Shown: piece by piece, positions 26,440 through 34,153 of the stretch
Layout of the letters: every line of letters begins with the position of its first letter
Position numbering within the stretch: the stretch's first letter is position 1
Assembly: GCF_900177715.1 (NCBI RefSeq)
Contig: NZ_FXWG01000001.1
Location: 682,001-746,000, forward strand
From: Altererythrobacter xiamenensis
GTDB taxonomy: Bacteria > Pseudomonadota > Alphaproteobacteria > Sphingomonadales > Sphingomonadaceae
Length of the DNA stretch: 64,000 nt
Direction: 5' to 3'
Position numbers and translations under genes: made by a program
Notes under the pieces: model-generated
The model's input: only the letters and a program-made list of their open reading frames with translations
The model's database searches: none
Told to the model about the DNA's origin: nothing

Positions 26440-28047
26440 TTACTTCTTGGTCGCTGCTTTCTTGGCAGGAGCCTTCTTCGCTGCAGGCTTCTTGGCGGCA
26501 GGCTTCTTCTCGTCAGCCTTTTTCGCCGGAGCCTTTTTCTTCGCAGCAGGCTTCTTCTCGTCAGCCTTCTTGTCGTCCGCCTTCTTGGCCGGTGCCTTCT
26601 TGGCAGCAGGCTTTTTCTCATCAGCCTTCTTGTCGTCGGCCTTCTTGGCGGGAGCCTTCTTCTTGGCAGGCGCCTTCTTCTTTGCCGCCGGCTTCTTTGC
26701 GGCCTGCGCTTCGGCTTCCTCGTCAGCCTCGATCGCCGCTTCGAGCTCTTCCTGCGTCACTTCACGCTCGGTGACATCAGCCTGGTCGAAGAGGAAATCG
26801 ACGACCTTGTCTTCATAAAGCGGGGCGCGCAGCTGGGCGGCGGCCATCGGCTCTGACTGGACGTACTGGACGAAGCGTTCGCGGTCTTCTGGGCGATACT
26901 GCTGCGCCGCCTGCTGGATCAGCATCGACATTTCCTGCTGGGTCACTTCGACGCCATTGGCCTGGCCGATTTCCGAGAGCAGCAGGCCGAGGCGCACGCG
27001 GCGCTCGGCTATGTTGCGGTAATCGTCCTTCTCGGATTCGATTTCCTTGAGCGCCTCTTCCGGGTTTTCCTCGCGTGCCGCTTCCTGCTGAAGCTGTGCC
27101 CAGATCTGCTCGAACTCGGCGTTCACCATGCCTTCGGGCACTTCGAAATCGTGACCGGCTGCAAGCTGGTCGAGCAGCGCGCGCTTCATCTGCGTGCGGG
27201 TCAGGCCCTCGGTCTGCTGCTGCAGCTGACCGCGCAGCAATTCCTTGAGCTTGTCGAGGCTGTCGAGGCCGAGCGACTTGGCGAACTCGTCATCGACCTT
27301 GGTCTCGGTCTCGACCTTCACCTGCTTCACGACGACGTCGAACTGCGCTTCCTTACCGGCGAGATGCTCGGCCTGGTAATCGTCGGGGAAGGTGACCGTG
27401 ATGGTTTTCTCATCGCCGGTCTTCACACCCATCAGCTGGTCTTCGAACCCGGGAATGAACTGGCCCGAACCCAGCACCAGGGCTGCGTCTTCGGCCTTGC
27501 CGCCTTCGAATTCCTCGTCGCCAAGGCGCCCGGTGAAATCGATGATCAGCTGGTCGCCTTCGGCAGCCTTCTTGCTCTTGGCGGCATCCTTGTACGCCTT
27601 GTTCTGGCCGGCGATGTCACCCACCGCCTCGTCGACCTTCTCGTCGGAAACCGGCACCACCAGCTTTTCGAGCTTCAGACCATCGGTCGCAGGCACTTCC
27701 ACCTTGGGCAGAATTTCGAGTTCGACGGTGAGTTCGGCGTCCTTGCCTTCCTCGTAGCCTTCGGCCAGCTCGACCTTGGGCTGCATCGCGGGGCGCAACT
27801 CCTTGTCCTTCATCAGCTGGTCGACCGAATCGCGGATCACGTCGTTGACGGTCTGCGCGTGCAGCTGCTCGCCATGCATCTTCTTGATGAGATTCGCCGG
27901 CACCTTGCCGGGGCGGAAGCCGGGCATTTTCACCTGCGGGGCGATCTTCTTCACTTCGGCATCAATCTTCGCCGAAATGTCGCTGGCAGGGATGGTCAAA
28001 GCGTAAGCGCGCTTCAGACCCTTGTTCTCGGTTTCCTTGATCTGCAT
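26440..28047 (-). CDS. tig: Trigger factor with a long Lys/Ala/Pro-rich C-terminal tail
   Basis: The ribosome-bound chaperone and prolyl isomerase. The ribosome-binding signature GFRPGKVP lies at about residues 42-49. The FKBP-like domain spans about 150-240 (DQLIIDFTGRLGDEEFEGG), and the helical C-domain runs to about 440. The protein is 535 residues, about 100 longer than E. coli Tig. The extra segment (about 449-535) is nearly pure Lys, Ala, Pro and Asp in repeated PAAKKAPAKKADDKKADEKK-like units, reminiscent of histone H1 or AlgP tails. It follows the tRNA-Leu gene by 53 bases on the same strand. Confidence 0.95.
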   Translation of the reverse strand: MQIKETENKGLKRAYALTIPASDISAKIDAEVKKIAPQVKMPGFRPGKVPANLIKKMHGEQLHAQTVNDVIRDSVDQLMKDKELRPAMQPKVELAEGYEEGKDAELTVELEILPKVEVPATDGLKLEKLVVPVSDEKVDEAVGDIAGQNKAYKDAAKSKKAAEGDQLIIDFTGRLGDEEFEGGKAEDAALVLGSGQFIPGFEDQLMGVKTGDEKTITVTFPDDYQAEHLAGKEAQFDVVVKQVKVETETKVDDEFAKSLGLDSLDKLKELLRGQLQQQTEGLTRTQMKRALLDQLAAGHDFEVPEGMVNAEFEQIWAQLQQEAAREENPEEALKEIESEKDDYRNIAERRVRLGLLLSEIGQANGVEVTQQEMSMLIQQAAQQYRPEDRERFVQYVQSEPMAAAQLRAPLYEDKVVDFLFDQADVTEREVTQEELEAAIEADEEAEAQAAKKPAAKKKAPAKKKAPAKKADDKKADEKKPAAKKAPAKKADDKKADEKKPAAKKKAPAKKADEKKPAAKKPAAKKAPAKKAATKK

Positions 28048-28100
28048 GAGAAAACTAAAGCCTTTTCAATATCTTAAGTGCTTGGCCACGTCCGGGGGAA

Positions 28101-28185
28101 TGGTGCGGGCGAAGGGACTCGAACCCCCACATCTTGCGATACTGGTACCTAAAACCAGCGCGTCTACCAATTCCGCCACGCCCGC
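28101..28185 (-). tRNA. tRNA-Leu (anticodon TAG)
   Basis: On the minus strand a complete cloverleaf of 85 bases is seen: seven-base acceptor stem GCGGGCG paired to CGCCCGC, D-loop with GGTAGACGCG, anticodon stem CTGGT/ACCAG with loop TTTAGGT giving anticodon TAG, an extra (variable) arm typical of leucine tRNAs, GGTTCGAGTCC T-arm, and an encoded CCA end. It reads codons CUN, mainly CUA. Confidence 0.95.
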
Positions 28186-28288
28186 ATGCCCGAACGAAGC
28201 CGCGCGGGAAACCCATGGGCCCCCGCGCGCGTTGCGTAGCGCCTCTATATGGGTGCGCGCGAAAGGGCAAGCGTGTCGAAACATTGCC

Positions 28289-28344
28289 GGATGATCCGGG
28301 CCGGATGATCCGGGCCGGGTGATCGGGGCCGAGTGATCCGGAAC
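28289..28344. repeat. Four tandem copies of a 14-base unit
   Basis: Units at 28289-28302, 28303-28316, 28317-28330 and 28331-28344. The first two are identical (GGATGATCCGGGCC), the third differs at two positions and the fourth more at its end. The array lies 49 bases before the start of a small Pro-rich ORF, between it and tRNA-Leu. Confidence 0.85.
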
Positions 28345-28392
28345 GGAACGAGGCGGGCCCCGCATTCGTTGGGTTGGTGAAAGGAAAATACA

Positions 28393-28626
28393 GTGCCCGA
28401 CTATGACACACCACTCACGCCGCCCGATACGCCGCCGGTGATCGACCCTGACGTAGATCCCAAGACTGCGGCCGAAATGGAAAAGGGCGGCGAGGCCGAA
28501 GGCGAAGTACAGGGCGAGCGCAGTTCGCCGGACCAGATCGACACCGAATTGTCCGACAAGCTTGTGCGCCGCGACAAGCGCGATGGCGCGGGCGAAGCTG
28601 CTCTCGACCAGATGCCGCCCGACTGA
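28393..28626 (+). CDS. Small acidic, disordered hypothetical protein
   Basis: A 77-residue protein that I do not recognise. It begins with a Pro/Asp/Thr-rich stretch (about residues 3-25), continues with an acidic Gly/Glu part and ends with a short charged helix-like segment before PPD. There is no signal peptide, membrane segment or Cys. The GTG start at 28393 has AAGGAAA about eight bases upstream, which supports translation. The 14-base tandem repeats lie just upstream. A second Pro-rich small protein follows 38 bases later in the same direction, so they may form a pair. Confidence 0.6.
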   Translation: MPDYDTPLTPPDTPPVIDPDVDPKTAAEMEKGGEAEGEVQGERSSPDQIDTELSDKLVRRDKRDGAGEAALDQMPPD

Positions 28627-28663
28627 GCGCGCACCAACAGCCAATACTGAAAGGAGCCAGACG

Positions 28664-28843
28664 ATGGCCACCCAACCAGACCCGAAACCCGATACGATCG
28701 AACCCGGCGCTCCGCCAGAAAGCCCGCCAACTGCTCCGCCCGATGAGGCACCGATGACCGAGCCGCCGGAGATCAGCCCGCCGGAGCCCGACATCAACGA
28801 GCCCGATCGCTCGATCCCGGAAACCCCGCCTCCACCCGATTGA
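28664..28843 (+). CDS. Small proline-rich hypothetical protein
   Basis: A 59-residue protein, roughly one third proline, with many PP, PE and PD steps and no hydrophobic core, so it is almost certainly disordered. The ATG at 28664 is well placed after AAAGGAGCC. No family is recognised. Its composition and PPD ending resemble the preceding small protein, suggesting a shared role or origin. It is followed by the DUF3297 gene. Confidence 0.55.
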   Translation: MATQPDPKPDTIEPGAPPESPPTAPPDEAPMTEPPEISPPEPDINEPDRSIPETPPPPD

Positions 28844-28916
28844 GCGCCCGTCTGGGCACCCGACCGAGCGCCAATATATATTGCGCAGTCTCGGCTAGCG
28901 CCTTATTGGCGCGCGC

Positions 28917-29201
28917 ATGAGCGAAGAAAGCACCCAGGACACCCCGCCCGACCACCTCTCGGTCAATCCGCGCAGCCCGCATTTCGATGGCGAAAAGTTG
29001 CAGCGCGGCGTCGGCATCAGGTTCAAGGACAGGGTGCGCACCGATATCGAGGAATATTGCGTTTCCGAAGGCTGGGTGCGGGTCCAGGCCGGCAAGACCG
29101 TCGACCGCAAGGGCAACCCCCTGACGATCAAGCTCAACGGTCCGGTCGAAGCGTGGTACGAAGACCTCGGCGATAATCCGCCGGTCATCAAAGCAGACTG
29201 A
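28917..29201 (+). CDS. DUF3297 family protein
   Basis: A 94-residue soluble protein matching the DUF3297 family by its core: LSVNPRSPHFDGEKLQRGVGIRFKDRVRTDIEEYCVSEGWVRV, then GKTVDRKGNPLTIKLNGPVEAWYED. The family is conserved in many proteobacteria with no established function. It is a one-domain protein with no signal peptide. The ATG at 28917 gives the expected length. It lies just ahead of der on the same strand. Confidence 0.8.
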   Translation: MSEESTQDTPPDHLSVNPRSPHFDGEKLQRGVGIRFKDRVRTDIEEYCVSEGWVRVQAGKTVDRKGNPLTIKLNGPVEAWYEDLGDNPPVIKAD

Positions 29202-29215
29202 TCTGCGGCGCGCGC

Positions 29216-29248
29216 TTGCCAAGTGCGGCATGAGCGCCCACTTGGCAA
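29216..29248 (+). promoter_or_regulatory. Perfect inverted repeat spanning the first candidate der start codon
   Basis: Ten-base arms TTGCCAAGTG (29216-29225) and CACTTGGCAA (29239-29248) flank a 13-base loop that holds an ATG at 29230 and can pair further (GGC/GCC). The next in-frame ATG (29254) lies just past the hairpin. There is no T-run, so it is not a terminator. It may be an operator or a translational control hairpin. Confidence 0.5.
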
Positions 29249-30705
29249 ACGCAATGGATAGTCCCACCGCCCCTCCCCAGAAGCCCGAAGTGATCATCAT
29301 CGGGCGCCCGAACGTGGGCAAGTCGACGCTGTTCAACCGGCTCGTCGGCAAGAAGCTCGCGCTGGTCGATGACCAGCCGGGCGTCACGCGCGATCGCCGC
29401 ATGGGCGATGCCGAGATTGCGGGGATGAGTTTCACCGTCGTCGATACGGCCGGCTGGGAAGACGAGGACGCGGAAACGCTGCCCGGGCGAATGCGCGCCC
29501 AGACCGAGGTCAGCATCGAAGGCGCCGACGCGGCGATGTTCGTGATCGATGCCCGCGCGGGGCTTACCCCGCTAGACGAGGAAATCGCGCGCTGGCTGCG
29601 TAGCGAAGAGATTCCCGTCGTGCTCGTCGCCAACAAGGCGGAAGGCAAGGCGGGCGAAAGCGGCGTTCTTGAAAGCTATTCGCTCGGCCTCGGCGATCCG
29701 GTGGCGCTCTCGGCTGAGCACGGCGAAGGCGTCGCAGACCTGTTCGGTGCGCTGTGGCCGATTATCGGCGCCAAGTCGGAAGCGGCTGAAGCTGCCGCCG
29801 AGTTCGCCGCGAGCGAGGACGAGGAGAAGCCGCTCGGCCCCCTGAAGCTCGCGATTGTCGGACGTCCGAATGCAGGCAAGTCCACCCTCATCAACCGCTT
29901 GCTGGGTGAAGATCGCCTGCTCACCGGGCCTGAAGCCGGAATCACGCGCGATTCGATCGCGGTCGACTGGAAATGGACCGATCCCCGGACCGGCGATGTG
30001 CGCGATATCCACCTCGTCGACACCGCCGGGATGCGCAAGAAGCGCAACGTTACCGAAAAGCTGGAAAAGCTCTCCGTCGCCGACGCCCGCCGCGCAATCG
30101 ATTTCGCCGAAGTCGTCGTGCTGCTGCTCGACGCGACGCAGGGCCTCGAGCACCAGGACCTGAAGATTGCCGACATGGTGCTGCAGGAAGGCCGCGCCCT
30201 CATGGTCGCGATCAACAAGTGGGATGTGGCAGAGGACGCGAGCAAGCTCTTCAACGGCGTGCGTGCCGCGCTCGACGATGGACTGGCGCAGGTGCGCGGC
30301 CTCCCGCTGTTCGCCGTGTCGGCCAAGACCGGCAAGGGGCTCGATGCGATGCTCGGCGCCGCATTCGAAATCCGCGAAAGCTGGTCGAAGCGCGTGCCCA
30401 CCGCCGCGCTCAACCGCTGGTTCGACGATGCACTCGAAGCCAATCCACCGCCAGCCCCCGGCGGCAGGCGGGTCAAGCTGCGCTACATCACGCAGGCGGG
30501 AACCCGGCCGCCGCGCTTCGTCATTTTCGGCACGAGGCTCGAATCGCTTCCCAAGAGTTACGAGCGCTATCTGGTGAACGGGATCCGATCCAAGCTGGGT
30601 TTCGAAGCCGTGCCCGTGCGCGTCGTGCTCAAGAGCCCGAAGAACCCCTACAACGCCAACAAAGGCGGCGGCGGGAACTACAGTGGCGGTTCGGAGCGCG
30701 GATGA
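29230..30705 (+). CDS. der: Ribosome-assembly GTPase Der (EngA)
   Basis: A tandem-GTPase needed for 50S subunit maturation. The first G domain begins IIIGRPNVGKSTLFNRLVGKKLALV and has DTAGWED and NKAEGK. The second begins AIVGRPNAGKSTLINRLLGEDRLLTGPEAGITRDS with DTAGMRKKR and INKWD. A KH-like domain closes the protein (ALNRWFDDALEANPPP, RYITQAGTRPPRFVIFG). The length of 491 residues from 29230, or 483 from 29254, fits either way; no clear ribosome site separates the two starts, and a hairpin covers the first. It overlaps the following DUF2721 gene by four bases. Confidence 0.95.
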   Translation: MSAHLANAMDSPTAPPQKPEVIIIGRPNVGKSTLFNRLVGKKLALVDDQPGVTRDRRMGDAEIAGMSFTVVDTAGWEDEDAETLPGRMRAQTEVSIEGADAAMFVIDARAGLTPLDEEIARWLRSEEIPVVLVANKAEGKAGESGVLESYSLGLGDPVALSAEHGEGVADLFGALWPIIGAKSEAAEAAAEFAASEDEEKPLGPLKLAIVGRPNAGKSTLINRLLGEDRLLTGPEAGITRDSIAVDWKWTDPRTGDVRDIHLVDTAGMRKKRNVTEKLEKLSVADARRAIDFAEVVVLLLDATQGLEHQDLKIADMVLQEGRALMVAINKWDVAEDASKLFNGVRAALDDGLAQVRGLPLFAVSAKTGKGLDAMLGAAFEIRESWSKRVPTAALNRWFDDALEANPPPAPGGRRVKLRYITQAGTRPPRFVIFGTRLESLPKSYERYLVNGIRSKLGFEAVPVRVVLKSPKNPYNANKGGGGNYSGGSERG

Positions 30706-31196
30706 TGGTGATCGATCTGCTTGCGGATGGTGGGAGTATCGCCAGCGAACTGGTGGAGCGCACATCGTCGACGGTGCGCGTGCAGGAAATCGTGCGCCTC
30801 AGTCTTGCGCCCGCATTTCTCCTTGCCGGTATCGGCGCGATCATGAATGTCATGGTCAGCAGGCTCATCTGGGTCGCAGAGCGGATCGAGCGGCTTCAGG
30901 CGCGCATGGAAGAAGATCTTTCGCCGCACGATCGGGGCAGCCTGATCCGGCTGGGTCGTCGGCGCACGCTGGTCCAGCGCGCGGTCATGTTCAGCACGGC
31001 AGCTGCACTCACCATCTGCGTGGTCATCGCGCTGCTGTTCGTGAGCGCATTCATCACGCCCCAGATCGGCACGGTGACAGCGATTGCCTGGATCCTCACC
31101 ATGGTGTTCCTGATCACCGGCCTCGTCCATTTCGCGGCGGAGACCGTGATGGCGGCCCGCGGTCAGCCGAAGAACGGGCTAGAAGCGAGAAGCTGA
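30702..31196 (+). CDS. DUF2721 family membrane protein
   Basis: A 164-residue membrane protein with three hydrophobic segments (about residues 30-53, 95-117 and 120-145). The arrangement IVRLSLAPAFLLAGIGAIMNVMVSRLIWVAERI, followed by a charged linker (RRRTLVQRAVMFSTAAAL), matches DUF2721, whose function is unknown. The start overlaps the der stop (ATGA), suggesting translational coupling. A longer open frame reaching back to 29973 is an out-of-frame shadow of der. A hairpin that terminates the opposite gene lies just downstream. Confidence 0.8.
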   Translation: MMVIDLLADGGSIASELVERTSSTVRVQEIVRLSLAPAFLLAGIGAIMNVMVSRLIWVAERIERLQARMEEDLSPHDRGSLIRLGRRRTLVQRAVMFSTAAALTICVVIALLFVSAFITPQIGTVTAIAWILTMVFLITGLVHFAAETVMAARGQPKNGLEARS

Positions 31197-31216
31197 CGAG
31201 CGGCAAGCTTCAACGG

Positions 31217-31247
31217 AAAAGGGCGGAGTATCGCTGCCCCGCCCCTT
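31217..31247 (-). terminator. Putative terminator of the gene at 31267-31731
   Basis: AAGGGCGG (31219-31226) pairs with CCGCCCCTT (31239-31247, one base bulged). Read on the minus strand a TTTTCC run follows. It lies about 20 bases after the stop. Confidence 0.55.
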
Positions 31248-31266
31248 CTCAAGTCTTCGCTTTCGC

Positions 31267-31731
31267 TCAATCGTTCATCACGAGCCCGCGCAGGAGATAG
31301 GTCCCCTTGATCTTGCGGATGTTGTTATAGACCTCGATCACGGTCTTGTTGCTGCTCTCCATGTTCTCGCGACCCCAGGCTTCCATGAAGGCGTCGAAGC
31401 GCTCCTTGTCGGCATTGAGCACCGTCATGTTCGGATAGGTGATCCTCAGAACGAGGTTCACCTCGTTCGGGCCATAGGGCACGGTGTAGATGCCGTATGA
31501 TTTGATCTGCCCCAGGCTCTTGCCCACCTCGTTCGATTTGACCCAGGTTTCCTTGAGTCCCTCCAGGTAGGTGTCGAGTTGGCCTTCATCGACCTTCACA
31601 TAGGTCAATTCGACCACTTCTTCCTGCGGCGTGTAATCTTCCCAAACGCGCAATTGCGCTGCAGCAGGCGTTGCCATGGCCAGCGCCGAACCGGCGACAA
31701 GCGTCATTCCAATCGTTTTGATCATGTTCAT
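31267..31731 (-). CDS. Exported hypothetical protein
   Basis: A 154-residue protein with a clear signal peptide (hydrophobic core MIKTIGMTLVAGSALAMATP, cut after AAA-QL near residue 25). The mature part is a mixed alpha/beta domain of about 125 residues with VELTYVKVDEGQLDTYLEGLKETWVKSNEVGK, which looks like a ferredoxin-like or dimeric alpha-beta barrel strand-helix unit, but I cannot name the family. It has no cysteines or metal-site motifs. It likely acts in the periplasm or outside. The ATG at 31731 is used; an ATG two codons later is possible. Confidence 0.7.
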   Translation of the reverse strand: MNMIKTIGMTLVAGSALAMATPAAAQLRVWEDYTPQEEVVELTYVKVDEGQLDTYLEGLKETWVKSNEVGKSLGQIKSYGIYTVPYGPNEVNLVLRITYPNMTVLNADKERFDAFMEAWGRENMESSNKTVIEVYNNIRKIKGTYLLRGLVMND

Positions 31732-31895
31732 GGCCTTCGTTTCCCCTTGTTAACGTGAGTACGCGACCCGCGAACAGGAGCCAGAACGACCTCTTTATGC
31801 AGTTCTCCCGAGGGGGAAGCTGCGCCAATGTCACATAAGAGTCAAATGCTTGTGTTCAAGCTTGTACAAACGCGACAGCGCTGTTGGGAACGATC

Positions 31896-32384
31896 TCAAC
31901 CTTCACCCTCTTCCGCGGGCTTGCTGTTGAGCTGGACGTAGTTCTCCAGGCCCATCCGCTCGATCATGTCGAATTGCGTTTCGAGGAAATCGACATGCTC
32001 TTCCTCGCTTTCGAGGATCCGCGCGAAGATTTCGCGACTGACGTAGTCGCGCACGCTCTCGCAATGTTCGATCGCATCGCGCAGCAGCGGGATAGCCTCT
32101 TCTTCCATCGCCAGATCGGCCCTGAGGATTTCCTTCACCGTCTCGCCGACCTTGAGCTTGTGGATCGCCTGGAAATTGGGAAGGCCGTTCAGGAACAGGA
32201 TGCGTTCGGCCAAGATATCGGCATGCTTCATCTCGTCGATCGATTCATGCCGCTCGTACTCGGCGAGCTTGTGAACGCCCCAGTCCGCAAGGACGCGGTA
32301 ATGGAGCCAGTACTGGTTGATCGCGGTCAGCTCGTTGGTGAGCGCCTTGTTGAGATATTCGATAACCTTCTGGTCGCCCTTCAT
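31896..32384 (-). CDS. bfr: Bacterioferritin
   Basis: The haem-containing iron-storage protein, 162 residues, forming a 24-subunit shell. The four-helix core carries ferroxidase ligands (Glu in NELTAINQY, Glu and His in ESIDEMKHAD, Glu in AMEEEAIPLLRDAI, Glu/His in ESEEEHVDFLE). The Met in DEMKHAD (about residue 52) is the haem axial ligand, which separates Bfr from non-haem ferritin. The start codon follows AGGAGCC at normal distance. It lies 130 bases downstream of bfd on the same strand, so storage and release partners are adjacent. Confidence 0.96.
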   Translation of the reverse strand: MKGDQKVIEYLNKALTNELTAINQYWLHYRVLADWGVHKLAEYERHESIDEMKHADILAERILFLNGLPNFQAIHKLKVGETVKEILRADLAMEEEAIPLLRDAIEHCESVRDYVSREIFARILESEEEHVDFLETQFDMIERMGLENYVQLNSKPAEEGEG

Positions 32385-32513
32385 GGCCCGGCTCCTGTGG
32401 TGACGATTGAAGCTCTGGCATAGTCTCCCGAGGGGCTATGCGGCAAGGGGCCAGCACACAAAAACGGCGGAATTCCGCCAGTTGCGAGCGATTTTCAGTA
32501 GCGGGAAGTCAGT

Positions 32514-32702
32514 TCAAACGGCGAGCGGCAGGCGGCCCAGCTCGCGTTCCTCGAACAGGATCTGGTCGGCTTCGACCAGGCATTGGCCGCAGTTGGGGCG
32601 CTTGCCCAGGGTCGCGTAAGCCGCCTCTGCATCGCCCGAGGTGTGGCGGGCGGCGCGGCGCAGCTCGCTTTCCTTGATGGCATTGCAGATGCAGACATAC
32701 AT
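32514..32702 (-). CDS. bfd: Bacterioferritin-associated ferredoxin
   Basis: A 62-residue [2Fe-2S] protein that reduces the bacterioferritin core for iron release. The four Cys ligands are in the BFD pattern: MYVCICNAIKE (Cys4, Cys6) and RPNCGQCLVEA (CxxC near 38-41). The ATG at 32702 gives the canonical N-terminus; earlier in-frame codons are not conserved. An imperfect Fur-like palindrome lies about 40 bases upstream. Its position just before bfr is the usual arrangement. Confidence 0.92.
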   Translation of the reverse strand: MYVCICNAIKESELRRAARHTSGDAEAAYATLGKRPNCGQCLVEADQILFEERELGRLPLAV

Positions 32703-32742
32703 GTCGCGGGTCTCCTGCGAGTGATTCGCAGAAGCCAATTTA

Positions 32743-32763
32743 TGCGAACAATTCTCAATAGCA
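32743..32763 (-). promoter_or_regulatory. Candidate iron-responsive operator before bfd
   Basis: TGC...GCA imperfect palindrome of 21 bases (32743-32763) containing ATTCTCA, a Fur-box half. It lies 41 bases upstream of the bfd ATG, where a repressor would cover the promoter. The match is partial, and which regulator (Fur, Irr-like or other) would bind is not known. Confidence 0.35.
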
Positions 32764-32789
32764 AGTATTATTGTGTCGGAGTCTTTGAC

Positions 32790-34091
32790 CTATCCACGCC
32801 TCAGAGCGAATACCCGCCCATAAGTCATGCAGCGCCACAGCCATTCGAGCGGGCCATAGCGGAACCGGTCCAGCCATGGCTTCGACCAGGCAAGCATCAA
32901 TGCGCAGGTCGCGAATGCGACGAGGTAAAGCTGCGTGCGTGTCAGCTCGCCGAACAGTCCGAGCGCCCAGCCGTGCATTACCAGCAACATGACCAGCGAC
33001 GTGCCGAGGTAGTTGGTGAAAGCGGCACGGCCTGCTGCCGATATGCGCTGCCCGAGCCAGCCGGTCGCGCTCGGCGCGATCGTGACAAGCAGTGCGGCCA
33101 GCCCGAGGATCATGGCGAGGCGCGGCAGATAGCTGAAGCCGACCTGCGCGGCCTGCGTGCCGTAATAAGTGAAGCCGCCGTCCCTCACCCACAGCCCGAT
33201 CAGGAAAGTGATCAGCCCGCCGGCTACCATGCCGAGCGCACCCCATAGTCGCATCTTTCGAGTGCTGAACGCTCCGCTGAAAAATCCCCAGCGATAGAGC
33301 GCCATGCCGATCAGCATCAGCGGCAGCGTCTCGAACAGCCAAAGGAAAATGAAGAAGCCGAGGTCGCTCGCATGCTGGGAGACCATGTGCCCGACATAGT
33401 CGCCATAATGCCCTCCGCTGATCAGCTCTGTTTGTGTGGCTCCGTCCTGCAGCATCTGATCCTGCTGCGACTGAAGGTCGCTTCGCACATCCGAAAGCGG
33501 CATTCCCGGGTCGCCCTGCGGCGTGTCGGCGGCCATCACCATCATCGCCATCAGCCCGCCCCACAGGAGAGCGCCAGAAGCGTAGCCGAGCAGCCCGATG
33601 ACGAACTGCACGCGTGCGCTCATGGTAATGAAGCCGAGCACGAGGAAGCCGCAGATCGCGTAGGAGAACAGGATGTCTCCGCGCCAGATCAGGAAATAGT
33701 GCGCGAGGCCGAACAGCATCAGCCAGAACAGCCTTCGCACCTGAAGCCAGCGTGTCGCCCCCTTCGCCCAGGCTTTCTCCATGAAGAGATAGAGCCCGGC
33801 CCCGAAAAGCAGGGTAAAGAGCCCGCGCATCTTGCTGTCGATCAGCACGAATTGCCCGATCCACATCCAGTCCTCCGCCGCGGAATGGCCCGTGGTGAAG
33901 GCTTCGGGATACATATAAGCGGCGAAAGGCTGACCGAAGGCGACGATATTCGCCACCAGAATCCCCATCACTGCAAGCCCGCGGATGAAATCGAGGCTGC
34001 CGATGCGATCTGTGCCTGCCACCGGGATAGAAGTTTCGCTATCCGGCGTCGCCAGATCGATTGGCGTTTCGCGCTGCTCGTCCAAAGCCAT
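32790..34091 (-). CDS. DUF418 family membrane protein
   Basis: A 433-residue membrane protein with about ten helices. The N-terminal block RIGSLDFIRGLAVMGILVANIVAF and the C-terminal domain with GRAAFTNYLGTSLVMLL and GPLEWLWRCMTYGR are typical of DUF418 proteins (YeiB family), which are predicted membrane acyltransferase-like or transport proteins of unknown role. The start at 34091 fits the family. It stands alone on the minus strand between bfd and a SPOR protein. Confidence 0.85.
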   Translation of the reverse strand: MALDEQRETPIDLATPDSETSIPVAGTDRIGSLDFIRGLAVMGILVANIVAFGQPFAAYMYPEAFTTGHSAAEDWMWIGQFVLIDSKMRGLFTLLFGAGLYLFMEKAWAKGATRWLQVRRLFWLMLFGLAHYFLIWRGDILFSYAICGFLVLGFITMSARVQFVIGLLGYASGALLWGGLMAMMVMAADTPQGDPGMPLSDVRSDLQSQQDQMLQDGATQTELISGGHYGDYVGHMVSQHASDLGFFIFLWLFETLPLMLIGMALYRWGFFSGAFSTRKMRLWGALGMVAGGLITFLIGLWVRDGGFTYYGTQAAQVGFSYLPRLAMILGLAALLVTIAPSATGWLGQRISAAGRAAFTNYLGTSLVMLLVMHGWALGLFGELTRTQLYLVAFATCALMLAWSKPWLDRFRYGPLEWLWRCMTYGRVFALRRG

Positions 34092-34153
34092 TCCCCCTCA
34101 TGAAGCGCGCAACACTAGCAGCGCGCACGCGCGGGGGAAGAGCGAGTAACGGT

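Noticed and set aside
28289..28344. CRISPR array
   Set aside because: The units are contiguous 14-base tandem repeats without spacers and there are no cas genes.
29973..30701. N-terminal extension of the DUF2721 gene
   Set aside because: It is an Arg-rich out-of-frame reading of der; the ATG at 30702 gives the family-length protein.
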